Under the pieces are notes generated by a model. The model worked only from the letters and a program-made list of their open reading frames with translations. It made no database searches and was not told the DNA's origin. Positions 53,401 through 60,428 of a stretch of 64,000 nucleotides of DNA are shown piece after piece; position 1 is the stretch's first letter; each line of letters starts with the position of its first letter. A program made the position numbers and the translations under genes. The DNA is from Apostichopus japonicus (taxonomy: Eukaryota; Echinodermata; Holothuroidea; Aspidochirotida; Stichopodidae): assembly GCF_037975245.1 (NCBI RefSeq), contig NC_092580.1:34319001-34383000 (forward strand), read 5' to 3'.

Positions 53401-56400
53401 GTCGGTTATTTTGTAGTTCAGAGCAACAAATCTCTTAGCACTCAATGTTTGTTAACTTTTTGCATTTGTTTTATAAATACTTTCTTCAATCATATCCACT
53501 CTGGACTACATGAGACAAATCCTTTTCTGGTACTGATCTGTGGAATTCTTTACCAAATACAATTAAACCATAAATTCTGTCAAGAAAAACCTGAGATGTT
53601 TTCGCACTATTAACCACAGCTAGGTCTGTGCTTTAATAAGGTTTGTCACTGATTTGATTATCTTTTTCTATTAGTACTTGTCACCCCCACCCCCCTCCCT
53701 TCCCCCACACATACACACCCTTTCATCTCTCTTAGATTTTCTTCATTAACCAGAATTTGTATAAGTTTCTCTTCATTTCAGTGAAAAGTTATGTTTCTGT
53801 AAACTCATACATGTTATGTTATTTATTATCATTATTATTAATATTAATATATACTCTATTTTTCACAATGCTTTATGTAGTGCACCACTGATTTGATAAT
53901 TAAATGTATTGAATTGAAAACAAAAATCAGGATGAGAGCTTACCTCATCACTAGATTCAGATTGTTCAATATCTGTGATGTCTTGTGTTGAAATGCCTGG
54001 TATCTCCCAGCCATTGGACTCAAACTTGTGTTGTGGGTGGGATGTCACATAGCCGTTGTTGGTTATCATAAAGAAATAACCGTTGACACCAAACTGAAAA
54101 GAACAAAATTAAAAGGGTTTTCATTGCGCAAAACAATCACAACATTAACACATGAGAAATGGGAAAACACTTCAATTTTCAGTTTTTTCTGAGAGATAAA
54201 AACAGTTTTAAAACAAAAGAATCAATACTCCATATTTCTGAATTCTACTTCAATTCACATATTATATTTCTCTATCAACAAAAAAGTGTATTTTGAAAGA
54301 GGCAAGCAATAATTTTGTGATTCCCACCGGAAACCTAAGTTTTTTTGTGTCCAGTACTCTACCAACTTAAGCTATCCACTCGGTTAGTGGTTATCCCTTT
54401 TAAGGAGTTTTACCACCCTAAGCTATCCACTCAGTGGTTATCCCATTTAATGAGTTCTACCAGCCTAAGCTATCAACTCAATTAGTGGTTATCCCATTAA
54501 ATGAGTTGGACCAACCTAAGCTATCTACTCAGTTAGTGATTATCCCTTTTAATGAGCTCTACCAATCTAAGCTATCCACTCAGTTAGTGGTTATCCCTTT
54601 TAATGAGTTGGACCAACCTAAGCTATCCACTCAGTTTGTGGTTATCCCTTTTAATGAGTTGGACCAACCTAAGCTATCTACTCAGTTAGTGATTATCCCC
54701 TTTTAATGAGCTCTACCAATCTAAGCTATCCACTCAGTTAGTGGTTATCCCTTTTAATGAGTTGGACCAACCTAAGCTATCCACTCAGTTATAGTGGTTA
54801 TCCATTTTAATGAGTTGGACCAACCTAAGCTATACACTCAGTGGTTATCCCATTTAATGAGCTCTACCAACCTAAGCTATCCACTCAGTTAGTGGTTATC
54901 CCTTTTAATGAGTTAGAACTACCAACCTAAGCTATACACTCAGTTAGTGGTTATCCCTTTTCATGAGTTGGACCAACCTAAGCTTCCTGGTTATGGTTAG
55001 AGGAAAGTGTAACCACCAGTCCAAAGAAATTTACCTTGTATGGTGAGGCAATCCTCTGGATGCTCTCAAGAGGAATATCCACGCCAGCAGCTCCTATGAC
55101 ATTACCTGTTGCCTTCTAAACGATAAACAGAAGAAAAGAACAATTCATTATCTTCTTACAGACAAGAATTACACCCAAGCAGAAAGCACACAGGTTTCTA
55201 TATTACAGTAGTGTGTGCAGTCCACTTATCCAAGCACAATTTACTGAAGAAAATATTGACAAATAAAACTCTTATACTCAGAACACACACTCCAGGTAAT
55301 TTTCTATGATAAATCTGTCTATCTCAAAATTCCTGATGAAGAATTAATTCATGTAATATTACAAGTTTTAATATTAAAATGCTTGAAATGAGAGACTCAC
55401 CCCAATGGCTGTCTGATTGTGTACTGGCTGTGACACAGATATGGTTAGGTTATTAGTCTGCTGGGAGAATAAACATAAACATATAACATGTTGTTATAGA
55501 GTAGTGTTCTAGAAGAATAGTGTGTCTGCATTGGGAGGTTATCTTCATATATACACACATATAATCACATACAGACATAAACATATAACATGTTGTCATA
55601 GAGTAGTGTTCTAGAAGAATAGTGTTTGCCTGCATTGGGAGGATATCTTCATATATATACACATATAATCACATACAGACATAAACATATAACATGTTGT
55701 TATAGAGTAGTGTTCTAGAAGAATAGTGTTTGCCTGCATTGGGAGGATATCTTCATATATATACACATAGAATCACATACAGACATAAACATGTAACATA
55801 CAGAAAGACATAATATGTCAATGCCATGGATATAACATCATGTAATTTGATATTAAAAAATATTAGTCACCTAAAATAGTATAGAGAAGATATAATACAG
55901 AAGAACCATAAATTGAGTCAATTGACAGGCAAATTCAATCGGTAATACTTTATAATAAAAATTATAACTAATTTTTAATTATTGCACAAATATATATTAA
56001 TACCCCACAATATAAAATAATGTACACCTATATAATGATATCCCACAATATAAAATTATGTTAAGTTATGTACTACTACCCAACAATATGAAATAATGTA
56101 CACCTATAAGCTTATACCCTACAATATAAATAATGTAAACCCTTACACTAATATTTCACAATATGAAATAATGTACACCTATGTACTAATACCCCACAAT
56201 ATGAATAATGTACACCTGTATACTAATGCCCTACATATGAAATAATGTACACATGTACACTCATACACCAACAATATGAAATAATGTACACCTATCAGTA
56301 TACCCTACATATGAAATAATGTACACCTGTATACTCATACCCAACAATATGAAATAATATACACCTATAAACTAATACCCTACAATATAAATAATTATAA

Positions 56401-57547
56401 ACCCATACACTAATATTTCACAATATGAAGTAATTTACACCTATATAATAATACCCCACAATATAAAATAATGTACACCTATACAATAATATCCCAAAGT
56501 ATAAAAGAATGTAGACTTACGTACTAATACCCCACAATATGAATAATGTACACCTGTATACTAATGCCCTACATATGAAATAATGTACACCTGTACACTC
56601 ATACACCAACAATATGAAATAATGTACACCTATCAGTATACCCTACATATGAAATAGTGTACACCTGTATTCATACCCAAACAATATGAAATATTGTACA
56701 CCTGTATACTAATACCCTACATATGAAATAATGTACACCTGTACACTCATACACCAACAATATGAAATAATGTACACCTATGTACTAATACCCTACAATA
56801 TGAAATAATGTACACCTATGTACTAATACCCTACAAAATGAAATAATGTACACCTTTACACTCATACACCAACAATATCAAATAATGTACACCTATGTAC
56901 TAATACCCTACAATATGAAATAATGTACACCTATGTACTAATACCCTACAATATGAAATAATGTACACCTTTACACTCATACACCAACAATATGAAATAA
57001 TGTACACCTATGTACTAATACCCTACAATATGAAATAATGTACACCTATGTACTAATACCCTACAATATGAAATATTGTACACCTTTACACTCATACACC
57101 AACAATATGAAATAATGTACACCTGTATACTCATACCTTAATAATATGAAATAATGTACACCTATACACTAGCACCCTACATATGACATAATGCACACCT
57201 GTATACTCATACCCAACAATATGCAATAATGTACACCAATGTACTAATACCCTACATATGCAATAATGTACACCTGTGTACTCATACCCTACAATGCAGG
57301 CGAAATAGTACAAACAATAATAGACCTGAAAATGAACACATGCACGTACAGCTCATACACAAGAATGACAATTACATCACAAACTGTAGAGTTAATCTCT
57401 CATCTTTTAATTTACTTCAACAGTTATTAAATACACCAGACCTTGAAATCTCACAATACTTGCCTTGAAATCCCTGTAAGTATTTGTCCATACGATTGGT
57501 TTGACCCCCTCTTGAGCTAGAGGTCTGCCTAAAATTGGAAGATATTC
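24093..57547 (-). CDS. CACNA2D: Voltage-gated calcium channel alpha-2/delta subunit, C-terminal ~712 residues (partial)
   Basis: Alpha-2/delta proteins are extracellular, membrane-anchored auxiliary subunits that promote surface expression of high-voltage-activated calcium channels. I chained 23 exons with consistent phases, plus one predicted 17-nt exon, giving 712 residues and a stop. Family landmarks in order: LGRP...PIVWTN before the Cache domain; GAAGVDIPLESI; FGVNGYFFMITNNGYVTSHP; VVVLRPTYFYSPI; the VTAYSALKF/VAGVQM pair; a Cys segment (PDCEIKEE...QCEHTCD); the second Cache-like MDSDGYILACKDE; YIDHQGLCK; CPEDCKN; VPNTNLVLLVL; RLAPDSC; and a hydrophobic tail, WILLALATFHLFV, suited to GPI or membrane anchoring. 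The signal peptide and VWA/MIDAS exons are outside the window. The vertebrate paralogue group (1/2 versus 3/4) cannot be settled by eye. Confidence 0.93.
24497..24872. repeat. Polypyrimidine/polypurine tract, 376 bp
   Basis: Irregular repeats of ccccttccctc/ccccttcttcaccc. Nearly all pyrimidine on the plus strand, so purine-only on the strand transcribed into the alpha-2/delta mRNA. It lies in the last intron, 0.3 kb before the terminal exon. The open frames across it (Pro/Ser-rich plus, Gly/Glu/Lys-rich minus) are compositional. Confidence 0.93.
25260..25381 (-). repeat. CACNA2D: Partial duplicate of the adjoining exon/intron border
   Basis: About 120 bp nearly identical to 25382-25475, which spans the 3' end of the penultimate alpha-2/delta exon and its donor. 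In this copy the four bases ttac at the donor are absent, turning gtaagt into gtgaaa. Confidence 0.85.
25435..25657 (-). CDS. CACNA2D: alpha-2/delta penultimate exon
   Basis: Encodes SYSMFSVPNTNLVLLVLAS, GCDTCNPLPKLYVPEATE, CDSLWKPRLRLAPDSC. Matches the alpha-2/delta C-terminal block (NTNL.L.V, then Cys-X2-Cys, then R..PDSC). Acceptor ttctattcag, donor gtaagt; 223 bp. Confidence 0.93.
25866..27590. repeat. 26-bp minisatellite (~65 copies)
   Basis: The unit approximates cagtctgaggatatccttac + taagtt, with ctcactgagg and aggtct variants. It fills most of the intron between exons 27920-28061 and 25435-25657. Each unit carries a near-palindromic GGATATCC core. Confidence 0.95.
27920..28061 (-). 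CDS. CACNA2D: alpha-2/delta exon (Cys-rich, delta part)
   Basis: Encodes RDEEYRRCDLDYRYYKLNNS, then IANPAYCPEDCK. Aligns with the alpha-2/delta stretch around C...Y.......CG.C. Acceptor tatttacag, donor gttagt (less usual); 142 bp. Confidence 0.9.
28075..28480 (-). pseudogene. LINE RT C-terminal/3' fragment
   Basis: Minus-strand frames retain LPSDVRFAPSLNAFKAHLKT, the end signature of CR1-like RT proteins, after a frameshifted YGDLSFAAIAPRLCK. Further 3', agcgctttacagc...atagcgcc matches the tail near 1.3 kb. Inserted in an alpha-2/delta intron. Confidence 0.7.
29048..29145. repeat. ~20-bp minisatellite (5 copies)
   Basis: tctatgtaaattgtcaaatt repeated with small changes, within the intron next to exon 29316-29407. 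Confidence 0.8.
29316..29407 (-). CDS. CACNA2D: alpha-2/delta exon (hydrophobic segment)
   Basis: Encodes ILMTFNWYEWLSVLAMPTVV, then PPEDTTIPTE. Corresponds to the aliphatic/aromatic segment after the YDYQ.C motif in the family. Needs phase 2 on entry, but the exon at 32105-32183 leaves phase 0, so an extra short exon is expected between them. Confidence 0.85.
29735..31268. repeat. 57-bp minisatellite (~27 copies)
   Basis: The unit includes ttcagcttctaccagaatgt, attaagatgattaagttgta and gcttacaatataactct. The variants gaatct/gaatgt and ttgaatat recur in blocks. It lies within one alpha-2/delta intron. Confidence 0.95.
31398..31414 (-). CDS. CACNA2D: Predicted 17-nt microexon of alpha-2/delta
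   Basis: CCTTTATTGGTTGTAGT between AG and gtaagt would add PLLVV and complete a sixth residue, converting phase 0 to the required phase 2 and restoring the frame across the whole gene. The donor is strong, but the acceptor (aggctag) has a purine-rich upstream stretch. Other unseen exons could solve the same problem. Confidence 0.35.
32105..32183 (-). CDS. CACNA2D: alpha-2/delta exon (YIDHQGLC motif)
   Basis: Encodes SLSYIDHQGLCKINMTYHPA, then SGWSLLN. Matches the family YDYQ.(V/M)C motif. Acceptor cattgtcacag, donor gtaagt; 79 bp. Confidence 0.92.
32504..32580. repeat. 38-bp direct duplication
   Basis: gcaatgtaactactgtactg plus actaacactagtataatt occurs twice back to back in the intron, without changes. 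Confidence 0.85.
32958..33028 (-). CDS. CACNA2D: alpha-2/delta exon
   Basis: Encodes IGSHIAKAEPILFENMLYKG, then FFNR. Corresponds to the family segment (IGRF.GE.D..L...L...G.F) after the second Cache strand. Acceptor cttttcag, donor gtaatg; 71 bp. Confidence 0.92.
33515..33577 (-). CDS. CACNA2D: alpha-2/delta exon (second Cache-like strand)
   Basis: Encodes GISCVLMDSDGYILACKDET, equivalent to the family CVI.D..GF.L motif. Phase 0 both ends; 63 bp. Confidence 0.93.
33809..33880 (-). CDS. CACNA2D: alpha-2/delta exon (Cys-rich)
   Basis: Encodes TNPDCEIKEERNDPKQCEHT, then CDTP. Four cysteines correspond to the family C...C...C before the CVI strand. Phase 0 both ends; 72 bp. Confidence 0.9.
34067..34240. 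repeat. 18-bp minisatellite (~10 near-perfect copies)
   Basis: tgttataatggtcaatgg repeated with essentially no divergence, so it is young or homogenised. It lies in the intron between exons 35013-35074 and 33809-33880. The 18-bp period leaves all frames open, making spurious peptides. Confidence 0.95.
35013..35074 (-). CDS. CACNA2D: alpha-2/delta exon (VAGVQM motif)
   Basis: Encodes AGVQMSLSSVLKVFNDVTSM, equivalent to the family A.AGVQ(M/I) helix. Acceptor attcag, donor gtaagt; 62 bp. Confidence 0.92.
36257..36328 (-). CDS. CACNA2D: alpha-2/delta exon
   Basis: Encodes NLVVNDTLVTAYSALKFTDK, then VVA. Matches the VTAS.AV strand before VAGVQM. Acceptor ctttag, donor gtgagt; 72 bp. Confidence 0.9.
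36776..37055. repeat. 54-bp minisatellite (~5 copies)
   Basis: The unit includes gtcactccagtagattaagc, acccccagtctgaggatat and gagcatctcatagga. The last copy is diverged (ctcttg, aaggg). It contains the 14-mer cagtctgaggatat that also builds the array at 25866-27590. Confidence 0.93.
37422..37549 (-). CDS. CACNA2D: alpha-2/delta exon
   Basis: Encodes FTLNHPNTLAEDYFQRALND, then AVKKNPEDIAFVYSAPLKGN. Matches the family pattern EDS(F/Y).R.L....Y.F.AP. Acceptor catgttgatag, donor gtaagt; 128 bp. Confidence 0.92.
37740..37982 (+). mobile_element. Possible retroelement 3' end
   Basis: Ends in ggacgataaattcaaattca attcaa, resembling short A/T-rich repeat tails of LINEs. No coding motif was found upstream in the intron. 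Confidence 0.3.
38095..38196 (-). CDS. CACNA2D: alpha-2/delta exon
   Basis: Encodes FISSFVATTSGLNQECLYQK, then VEDGVCQVRDSTE. Corresponds to the family strand (F.GT.SGL) preceding the EDSF segment; carries two cysteines. Acceptor cttttag, donor gtgagt; 102 bp. Confidence 0.88.
38281..38478 (-). mobile_element. tRNA-derived SINE with TA-repeat tail, copy 1
   Basis: On the minus strand an A-box-like TGGCCTAGTGGTTAGGGTG (38455-38474) is followed about 30 bases later by a B-box-like TTTGAATCCC, a short body (CCAACTCATTTCAATTT) and a TA run at 38281-38315. Too degenerate to be a tRNA gene. The head and body recur at 43.5 and 44.3 kb. Confidence 0.75.
38788..38875 (-). CDS. CACNA2D: alpha-2/delta exon
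   Basis: Encodes DIDWINLLLLDLNITNGYNE, then SLPSTYSS with two N-glycosylation sequons. Its place is the W.......N segment of the family. 88 bp, phases match both sides. Confidence 0.85.
39187..39293 (-). CDS. CACNA2D: alpha-2/delta exon
   Basis: Encodes VPCELIANFTVTLPNEKMVV, then QFLKEVVAKKKLTVR. Less family-specific; accepted for its strong splice sites (tttgttgcag, gtaagt) and phase agreement. 107 bp. Confidence 0.82.
41357..41790. repeat. ~155-bp tandem repeat (3 copies)
   Basis: Repeats caggttagcatacatgtaac ... acatcaggaggatactctac ... gaaaagtattacctacccc, with C-runs of different length and growing divergence in the third copy. Intronic. Confidence 0.9.
41888..41933 (-). CDS. CACNA2D: alpha-2/delta exon (46 bp)
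   Basis: Encodes IAALEGINGLKLAE and parts of flanking Ala and Trp codons. Acceptor taattttcacag, donor gtaaga. Phase 1 to phase 2. Confidence 0.8.
42971..43083 (-). CDS. CACNA2D: alpha-2/delta exon
   Basis: Encodes LAVVLDKDGNKVIDPPKLIQ, then VEGDKIILAEDQDNLTY. Begins at the SLA(V/L)VL strand that follows the family TY.Y.P.....PF. 113 bp, phase 2 to 1. Confidence 0.88.
43485..43605 (-). mobile_element. SINE-related sequence, copy 2 (head truncated)
   Basis: TA tail, then gaaaacgtaatgagttgg, then ccgggattcgaacccgggcc (inverse B-box region). The sequence departs from the SINE head at 43600 (tgttatgtaaccc). It pairs in inverse orientation with copy 3. Confidence 0.7.
43606..44278. other. 670-bp segment between inverted SINE halves
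   Basis: More GC-rich than its surroundings, with a TATA-like ggggataaaagcc near 43778 and CpGs. It begins near gttatgtaac and ends near gtcacgtaac. It could be a solo LTR-like insert or the interior of a foldback element. No coding frame is recognised. Confidence 0.4.
44279..44480 (+). mobile_element. SINE-related sequence, copy 3, with TA tail
   Basis: tataaagcgggaggcccggg, then a B-box ggttcgaatccc, the body ccaactcattcattttcaat, and TA runs at 44417-44475. Same sequence as copies 1 and 2, opposite orientation. Confidence 0.72.
44819..44880 (-). CDS. CACNA2D: alpha-2/delta exon (TYFYSPI motif)
   Basis: Encodes RRVVVLRPTYFYSPISSTPF, the family R......TY.(Y/W).P..GT.(Y/F) segment. Acceptor ttgtttcag, donor gtaatc; 62 bp. 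Confidence 0.93.
45176..47023. repeat. 58-bp minisatellite (~32 copies) with higher-order repeat
   Basis: The unit includes cacattgtttagatacatga, tttggagctgtttccatctg and gttcaatcataactgagt. Rare variants (attaccttg, gctgtctcc, ggcactg) each occur twice at about 868-bp spacing, showing duplication of a 15-unit block. Confidence 0.95.
47145..47357. repeat. AT-rich short repeat abutting an exon
   Basis: Repeats of accatatcatatatcatata and atagtatatcatatactat end immediately at the donor of the exon at 47358-47429, so array change could reach the splice site. Confidence 0.85.
47358..47429 (-). CDS. CACNA2D: alpha-2/delta exon
   Basis: Encodes LRESMINQDSGNMTMSVEVT, then SDDM, the family (L/I)R..M(I/V)....G..T segment following Cache. 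Acceptor attttacag, donor gtaata, phase 0 both ends; 72 bp. Confidence 0.93.
47808..52228. repeat. 90-bp tandem array (~49 copies) with higher-order blocks
   Basis: The unit includes ctggacattggaaccacatc, ataaataataatgacaggac, agtgtagattgtaactgact and gcagtatgatgtgatagtaa. Shortened units (gtaggactgtagtatgacg; tgatgtgacgttgag) mark a block that recurs near 50.2, 50.9 and 51.8 kb. Because 90 is divisible by three, the minus strand stays open for 1323 codons. It lies inside an alpha-2/delta intron, so it is not a gene. Confidence 0.97.
52530..52589 (-). CDS. CACNA2D: alpha-2/delta exon
   Basis: Encodes DLRKLESKFAKFETDFDEIQ, the acidic helix between Cache strands and the LR..MI segment. Acceptor ttccttttag, donor gtgacc (weak); 60 bp, phase 0. 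Confidence 0.85.
52882..53004. repeat. 20-bp minisatellite (6-7 copies)
   Basis: tgtccacatacttcacttaa with ccaaatact variants, in the intron between exons 53944-54093 and 52530-52589. Confidence 0.85.
53520..53925 (+). pseudogene. LINE RT 3'-end fragment
   Basis: The plus strand reads TDLWNSLPNTIKP, the LWN.LP signature at the C terminus of CR1-like RTs, then stops, a C-rich stretch, and a tail ending attaaatgtattgaattgaa. No other part remains. Confidence 0.55.
53944..54093 (-). CDS. CACNA2D: alpha-2/delta exon (Cache core)
   Basis: Encodes FGVNGYFFMITNNGYVTSHP, the diagnostic alpha-2/delta Cache strand pair, then an acidic stretch (DIEQSESSDE). 150 bp, phase 0 both ends. Confidence 0.96.
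54355..54985. repeat. 51-bp minisatellite (~12 copies)
   Basis: The unit includes gttagtggttatccctttta, atgagttggaccaacctaag and ctatccactca. 51 is divisible by three, so a repeated peptide frame on the plus strand is an artefact. Intronic. Confidence 0.93.
55035..55115 (-). CDS. CACNA2D: alpha-2/delta exon (Cache)
   Basis: Encodes GNVIGAAGVDIPLESIQRIA, then SPYK, the family (L)GV.G.D(V)....(I/L) strand. The acceptor tttagaag allows two sites three bases apart (NAGNAG), with or without the first Lys. 81 bp. Confidence 0.95.
55401..55460 (-). CDS. CACNA2D: alpha-2/delta exon
   Basis: Encodes QTNNLTISVSQPVHNQTAIG, equivalent to the family (G)L(V/M)ITG..PVFN segment. Donor gtgagt after GGG; 60 bp, phase 0. 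Confidence 0.9.
55473..55800. repeat. ~105-bp tandem repeat (3 copies)
   Basis: acataaacatataacatgtt ... gttctagaagaatagtgt ... gggaggatatcttcatatat repeated three times, then a partial copy. Confidence 0.9.
55990..57300. repeat. ~38-40-bp AT-rich minisatellite (~33 copies)
   Basis: caatatgaaataatgtacac plus ctatgtactaataccctaca, with length variation and ctcatacaccaa variants. It fills the intron between exons 57464-57547 and 55401-55460. Confidence 0.93.
57464..57547 (-). CDS. CACNA2D: alpha-2/delta exon, most 5' in the window
   Basis: Encodes EYLPILGRPLAQEGVKPIVW, then TNTYRDFK, matching the family (E)YL..L.RP......(V/I).W(T/S)..Y segment at the VWA/Cache junction. Acceptor gatccattacag. 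The donor is gcaagt, a GC-AG intron. Preceding exons are outside the window. Confidence 0.93.
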
Positions 57548-57704
57548 CTGTAATGGATCAAATATATTAATTAAATAGTAATGTAAGATGTATTCTGTAT
57601 GAAACAAGACTGACTTTTCCCTTTAATATAAAGAATTGAGAATTTTTAAATCTAATTACCAGTTCTAATTAGTCTATAGACATGGCAACAAACTTGCCTC
57701 AGAG

Positions 57705-57944
57705 TTATGCCATACAATATACCTATATGGTTATTTCTATCCTTAATGTACAACAGAGCTATACCATACACCATACCTATATGGTTATTTCTATCCTTAA
57801 TGTACAACAGAGCTATACCATACACCATACCTATATGGTTATTTCTATCCTTAATGTACAAAAGAGCTATACCATACACCATACCTATATGGTTATTTAT
57901 ATCCTTTATGTACAACAGAGCTATACCATACATCATACCTATAT
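57705..57944. repeat. 54-bp array, left segment
   Basis: About 4.5 units of atatggttatttctatcctt aatgtacaacagagctatac catacaccatacct. The array is interrupted by the LINE at 57945 and resumes at 61651. Confidence 0.93.
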
Positions 57945-58150
57945 AATAATAATAATAATAATTTATTTTGTGAAGCGTAAAATCCACAAAAGTGCTCTAA
58001 AACGCTATGTAACAGCAAATAAGAAATATAAAAATATGACACAAAATATGTAGTAAAAAATGCAGAATTTAATACAATATAAATGAGTATGAAAAATAAA
58101 AAAACATGCACGTTTGAGTATTGCACATGAAAGAAATTTAAATACACAGT

Positions 58151-59179
58151 TTAAAAATTGCAGTAATGCTGTCTAAGAAGGAAGGTTTTAAGCTTTGATT
58201 TAAAGGTCGTGAGAGTAGAAACAGTTTTCAGTTCAGCTGGCAGCTCATTCCAGAGGCGTGGCCCAGCCACGCAAAAAGCTCTGTTCCCATAGCTGTTTGT
58301 CTTGGTGATCGGAACCTCCAGACGACTATGACCAGCAGAACGTAGGGCTCTTGTTGGCTGATAAAGACGGATCAGATCTTGCAGGTATGGAGGTGCCATG
58401 TTGTTCTGGCACTTGAACACAAGAAGAAGGACTTTGAATCTAATCCGCTGTGATACTGGCAGCCAATGAAATTCATGCAATACTGGGGTAATATGACTAG
58501 ATGTTGTTGTTAGTGTAACGATCCTTGCTGCTATGTTTTGGAGCCTTTGTAGTCGTTTTATTTGTTTAACTGGTAGTCCACAGAAAAGTGCATTGCAGTA
58601 ATCCAGTTTAGATGTTATGAAAGCATGGATTAACTGCTCTGTGGCTTCTGTGGTGAGGTATTTTCGTATTCTTCCGATGTTGTAGAGATGGTACTGAGCA
58701 GACCGACACACAGATGTTACATGGTCTTCCATAGAGGCATGTTTGTCCATTATGACACCGATGCTCTTTGCCACATCACTAGGCTCCACATGATGGTCAC
58801 CAATAATGAGGCTTGGACACTCTATCTTTCTGGCCAGATGCTTTGATGATATTAGAAGCACCTCAGTCTTTGAGTCATTCATTTTCAGGCATTTGTGTGA
58901 CATCCATTGCCGAACTGAGGTTATGCACTTCTCTAGACGGTGCACAGTGATAGAAATGTCATTGGGATGGAACATAAGATAGAGACTCGAGTCGTCTGCA
59001 TAGAAGTGATAGTCCATGTCCTGCGAGCGAAGGAGCTGACCCAGTGAAGACGTGTATACCGTGAATAGCACTGGCCCCAGGACCGAACCCTGGGGCACGC
59101 CACATTCTAACGTCTGAGGGTCAGAAGAATCCTTTCCCAGACACACAATCTGTTGGCGATCACTGAGGTATGATGTCAT
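58151..59179 (-). CDS. LINE reverse transcriptase, C-terminal 342 codons
   Basis: Longest intact piece of the non-LTR reverse transcriptase. Residues ~27-41 carry GVPQGSVLGPVLF; YADD lies at ~61-64; the thumb/C-terminal region has LDYCNALFCGLP, RLQNIAARIV and LHEFHWLPV; it ends with FLLRQHYCNF. No stop inside, so recently active. The endonuclease and N-terminal RT are lost by 5' truncation. The first Met is internal, not the true start. Confidence 0.88.
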   Translation of the reverse strand: MTSYLSDRQQIVCLGKDSSDPQTLECGVPQGSVLGPVLFTVYTSSLGQLLRSQDMDYHFYADDSSLYLMFHPNDISITVHRLEKCITSVRQWMSHKCLKMNDSKTEVLLISSKHLARKIECPSLIIGDHHVEPSDVAKSIGVIMDKHASMEDHVTSVCRSAQYHLYNIGRIRKYLTTEATEQLIHAFITSKLDYCNALFCGLPVKQIKRLQRLQNIAARIVTLTTTSSHITPVLHEFHWLPVSQRIRFKVLLLVFKCQNNMAPPYLQDLIRLYQPTRALRSAGHSRLEVPITKTNSYGNRAFCVAGPRLWNELPAELKTVSTLTTFKSKLKTFLLRQHYCNF

Positions 59180-59607
59180 CCACTTTAAGGCGCTACTTTT
59201 AACACCAAGGTCACTGAGTGTACTAAGGGAAGGCTCGCAAATTTAACCGGCGATGATCGAAGGCCCAACCGTTGCTATCCAGTGTAATGAGCACAGCAAC
59301 CAGCTGGTAATGAGTCATGCTTGATCGCACACATTTCCTGCCTTCCAAGAGTCGGTGGACAGTTGTATGCACTTGACTATGAGACCACAAATTAAGCCTC
59401 TTATGTACAAAAGAAGACCAGACAATGAACTGGTCACTTTGGTCCAGGATGTACACAAAAGGGTTATAGAATTTTCTCTGCAGGTTGGAGAATTGTTTAT
59501 CAATAAAGCTACTACATATAGGCTACTGTAACTGCATTGAGTTACTACACAGTTGTGTGACATTGCGTGACATTTATTTCTTGGCAACTTGCCAACGTTA
59601 CTTGAGA

Positions 59608-59699
59608 TGTATGTATGTATGTATATGTGATCTTCCCGCAAGCAGGAACTCGCGAAAGAAGCCATGGAGGCTTGTAGACTCGCAAGCTGACCGAAGCCA
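59608..59699 (+). repeat. 88-bp dispersed module, copy 2
   Basis: gtatatgtgatcttcccgca ... cgcgaaagaagccatggagg ... cgcaagctgaccgaagcca matches 14363-14450 in inverse orientation with few changes, preceded by an atgt repeat in both. Confidence 0.8.
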
Positions 59700-60428
59700 G
59701 TAGTATAGTAGTATTTCATCAGAGATAGTAGTATTTCATCAGAGCCAGGCAAAAATAACAGTCTGCTGTTAGAGACAAGTTAGAGTAGCTATATTATGTG
59801 ATAAAATGAAAAGAGATTTAACCTGTCTTACAATCTATAAAAAGTTTAACTTACAAAACTGACGATATTATGAAACAAACTACGTTCGGCAAAGCCCCGT
59901 TTCTAGACTGCCTAACAATAAACAGCGTGCTTTATACGTACATCAGTTTACAAGTTAACTGCAGTGTTTACCCCTACTTAAATATCACGGTAGGCTACTG
60001 TACATGTGCTGCGGATTTTCCCAGGTACCTTAATTGCCAAACAACCCCCTGTCTAACACCTGTTGGTTAACATTTTTGGCACGTTTCCAAAAAACTTTTC
60101 ATGGAGTAAACTATTTTGACTCCACTCTAGAATTAATTAGGTCAGTCAGTAAAGGATCGGTAAAGTTATGCGAAATATTATCTTAGACGTTCAAGAAAAT
60201 TTATATCCCCGTAACAAAGTAAAACCATGGATGTATATAAAACACACCTCAAGCTAACCGACTCATCCGCATGAACAAAACAGTCTGTTCCCCATGATAC
60301 ACGAGGCACAGTCTATACCATACAGACATAGCACGATATCAAGGCCCCAATAGCTACAGTATGGCCATCTTTATCAAAGTAAACCTTGCAATCCCATGTT
60401 TTAGGCCACTTGGCATGATTAACTAAAT

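Noticed and set aside
59315-59752. 145-codon frame as a Harbinger transposase
   Set aside because: There is no DDE-type or Myb-like motif, and the frame crosses the 88-bp dispersed module.
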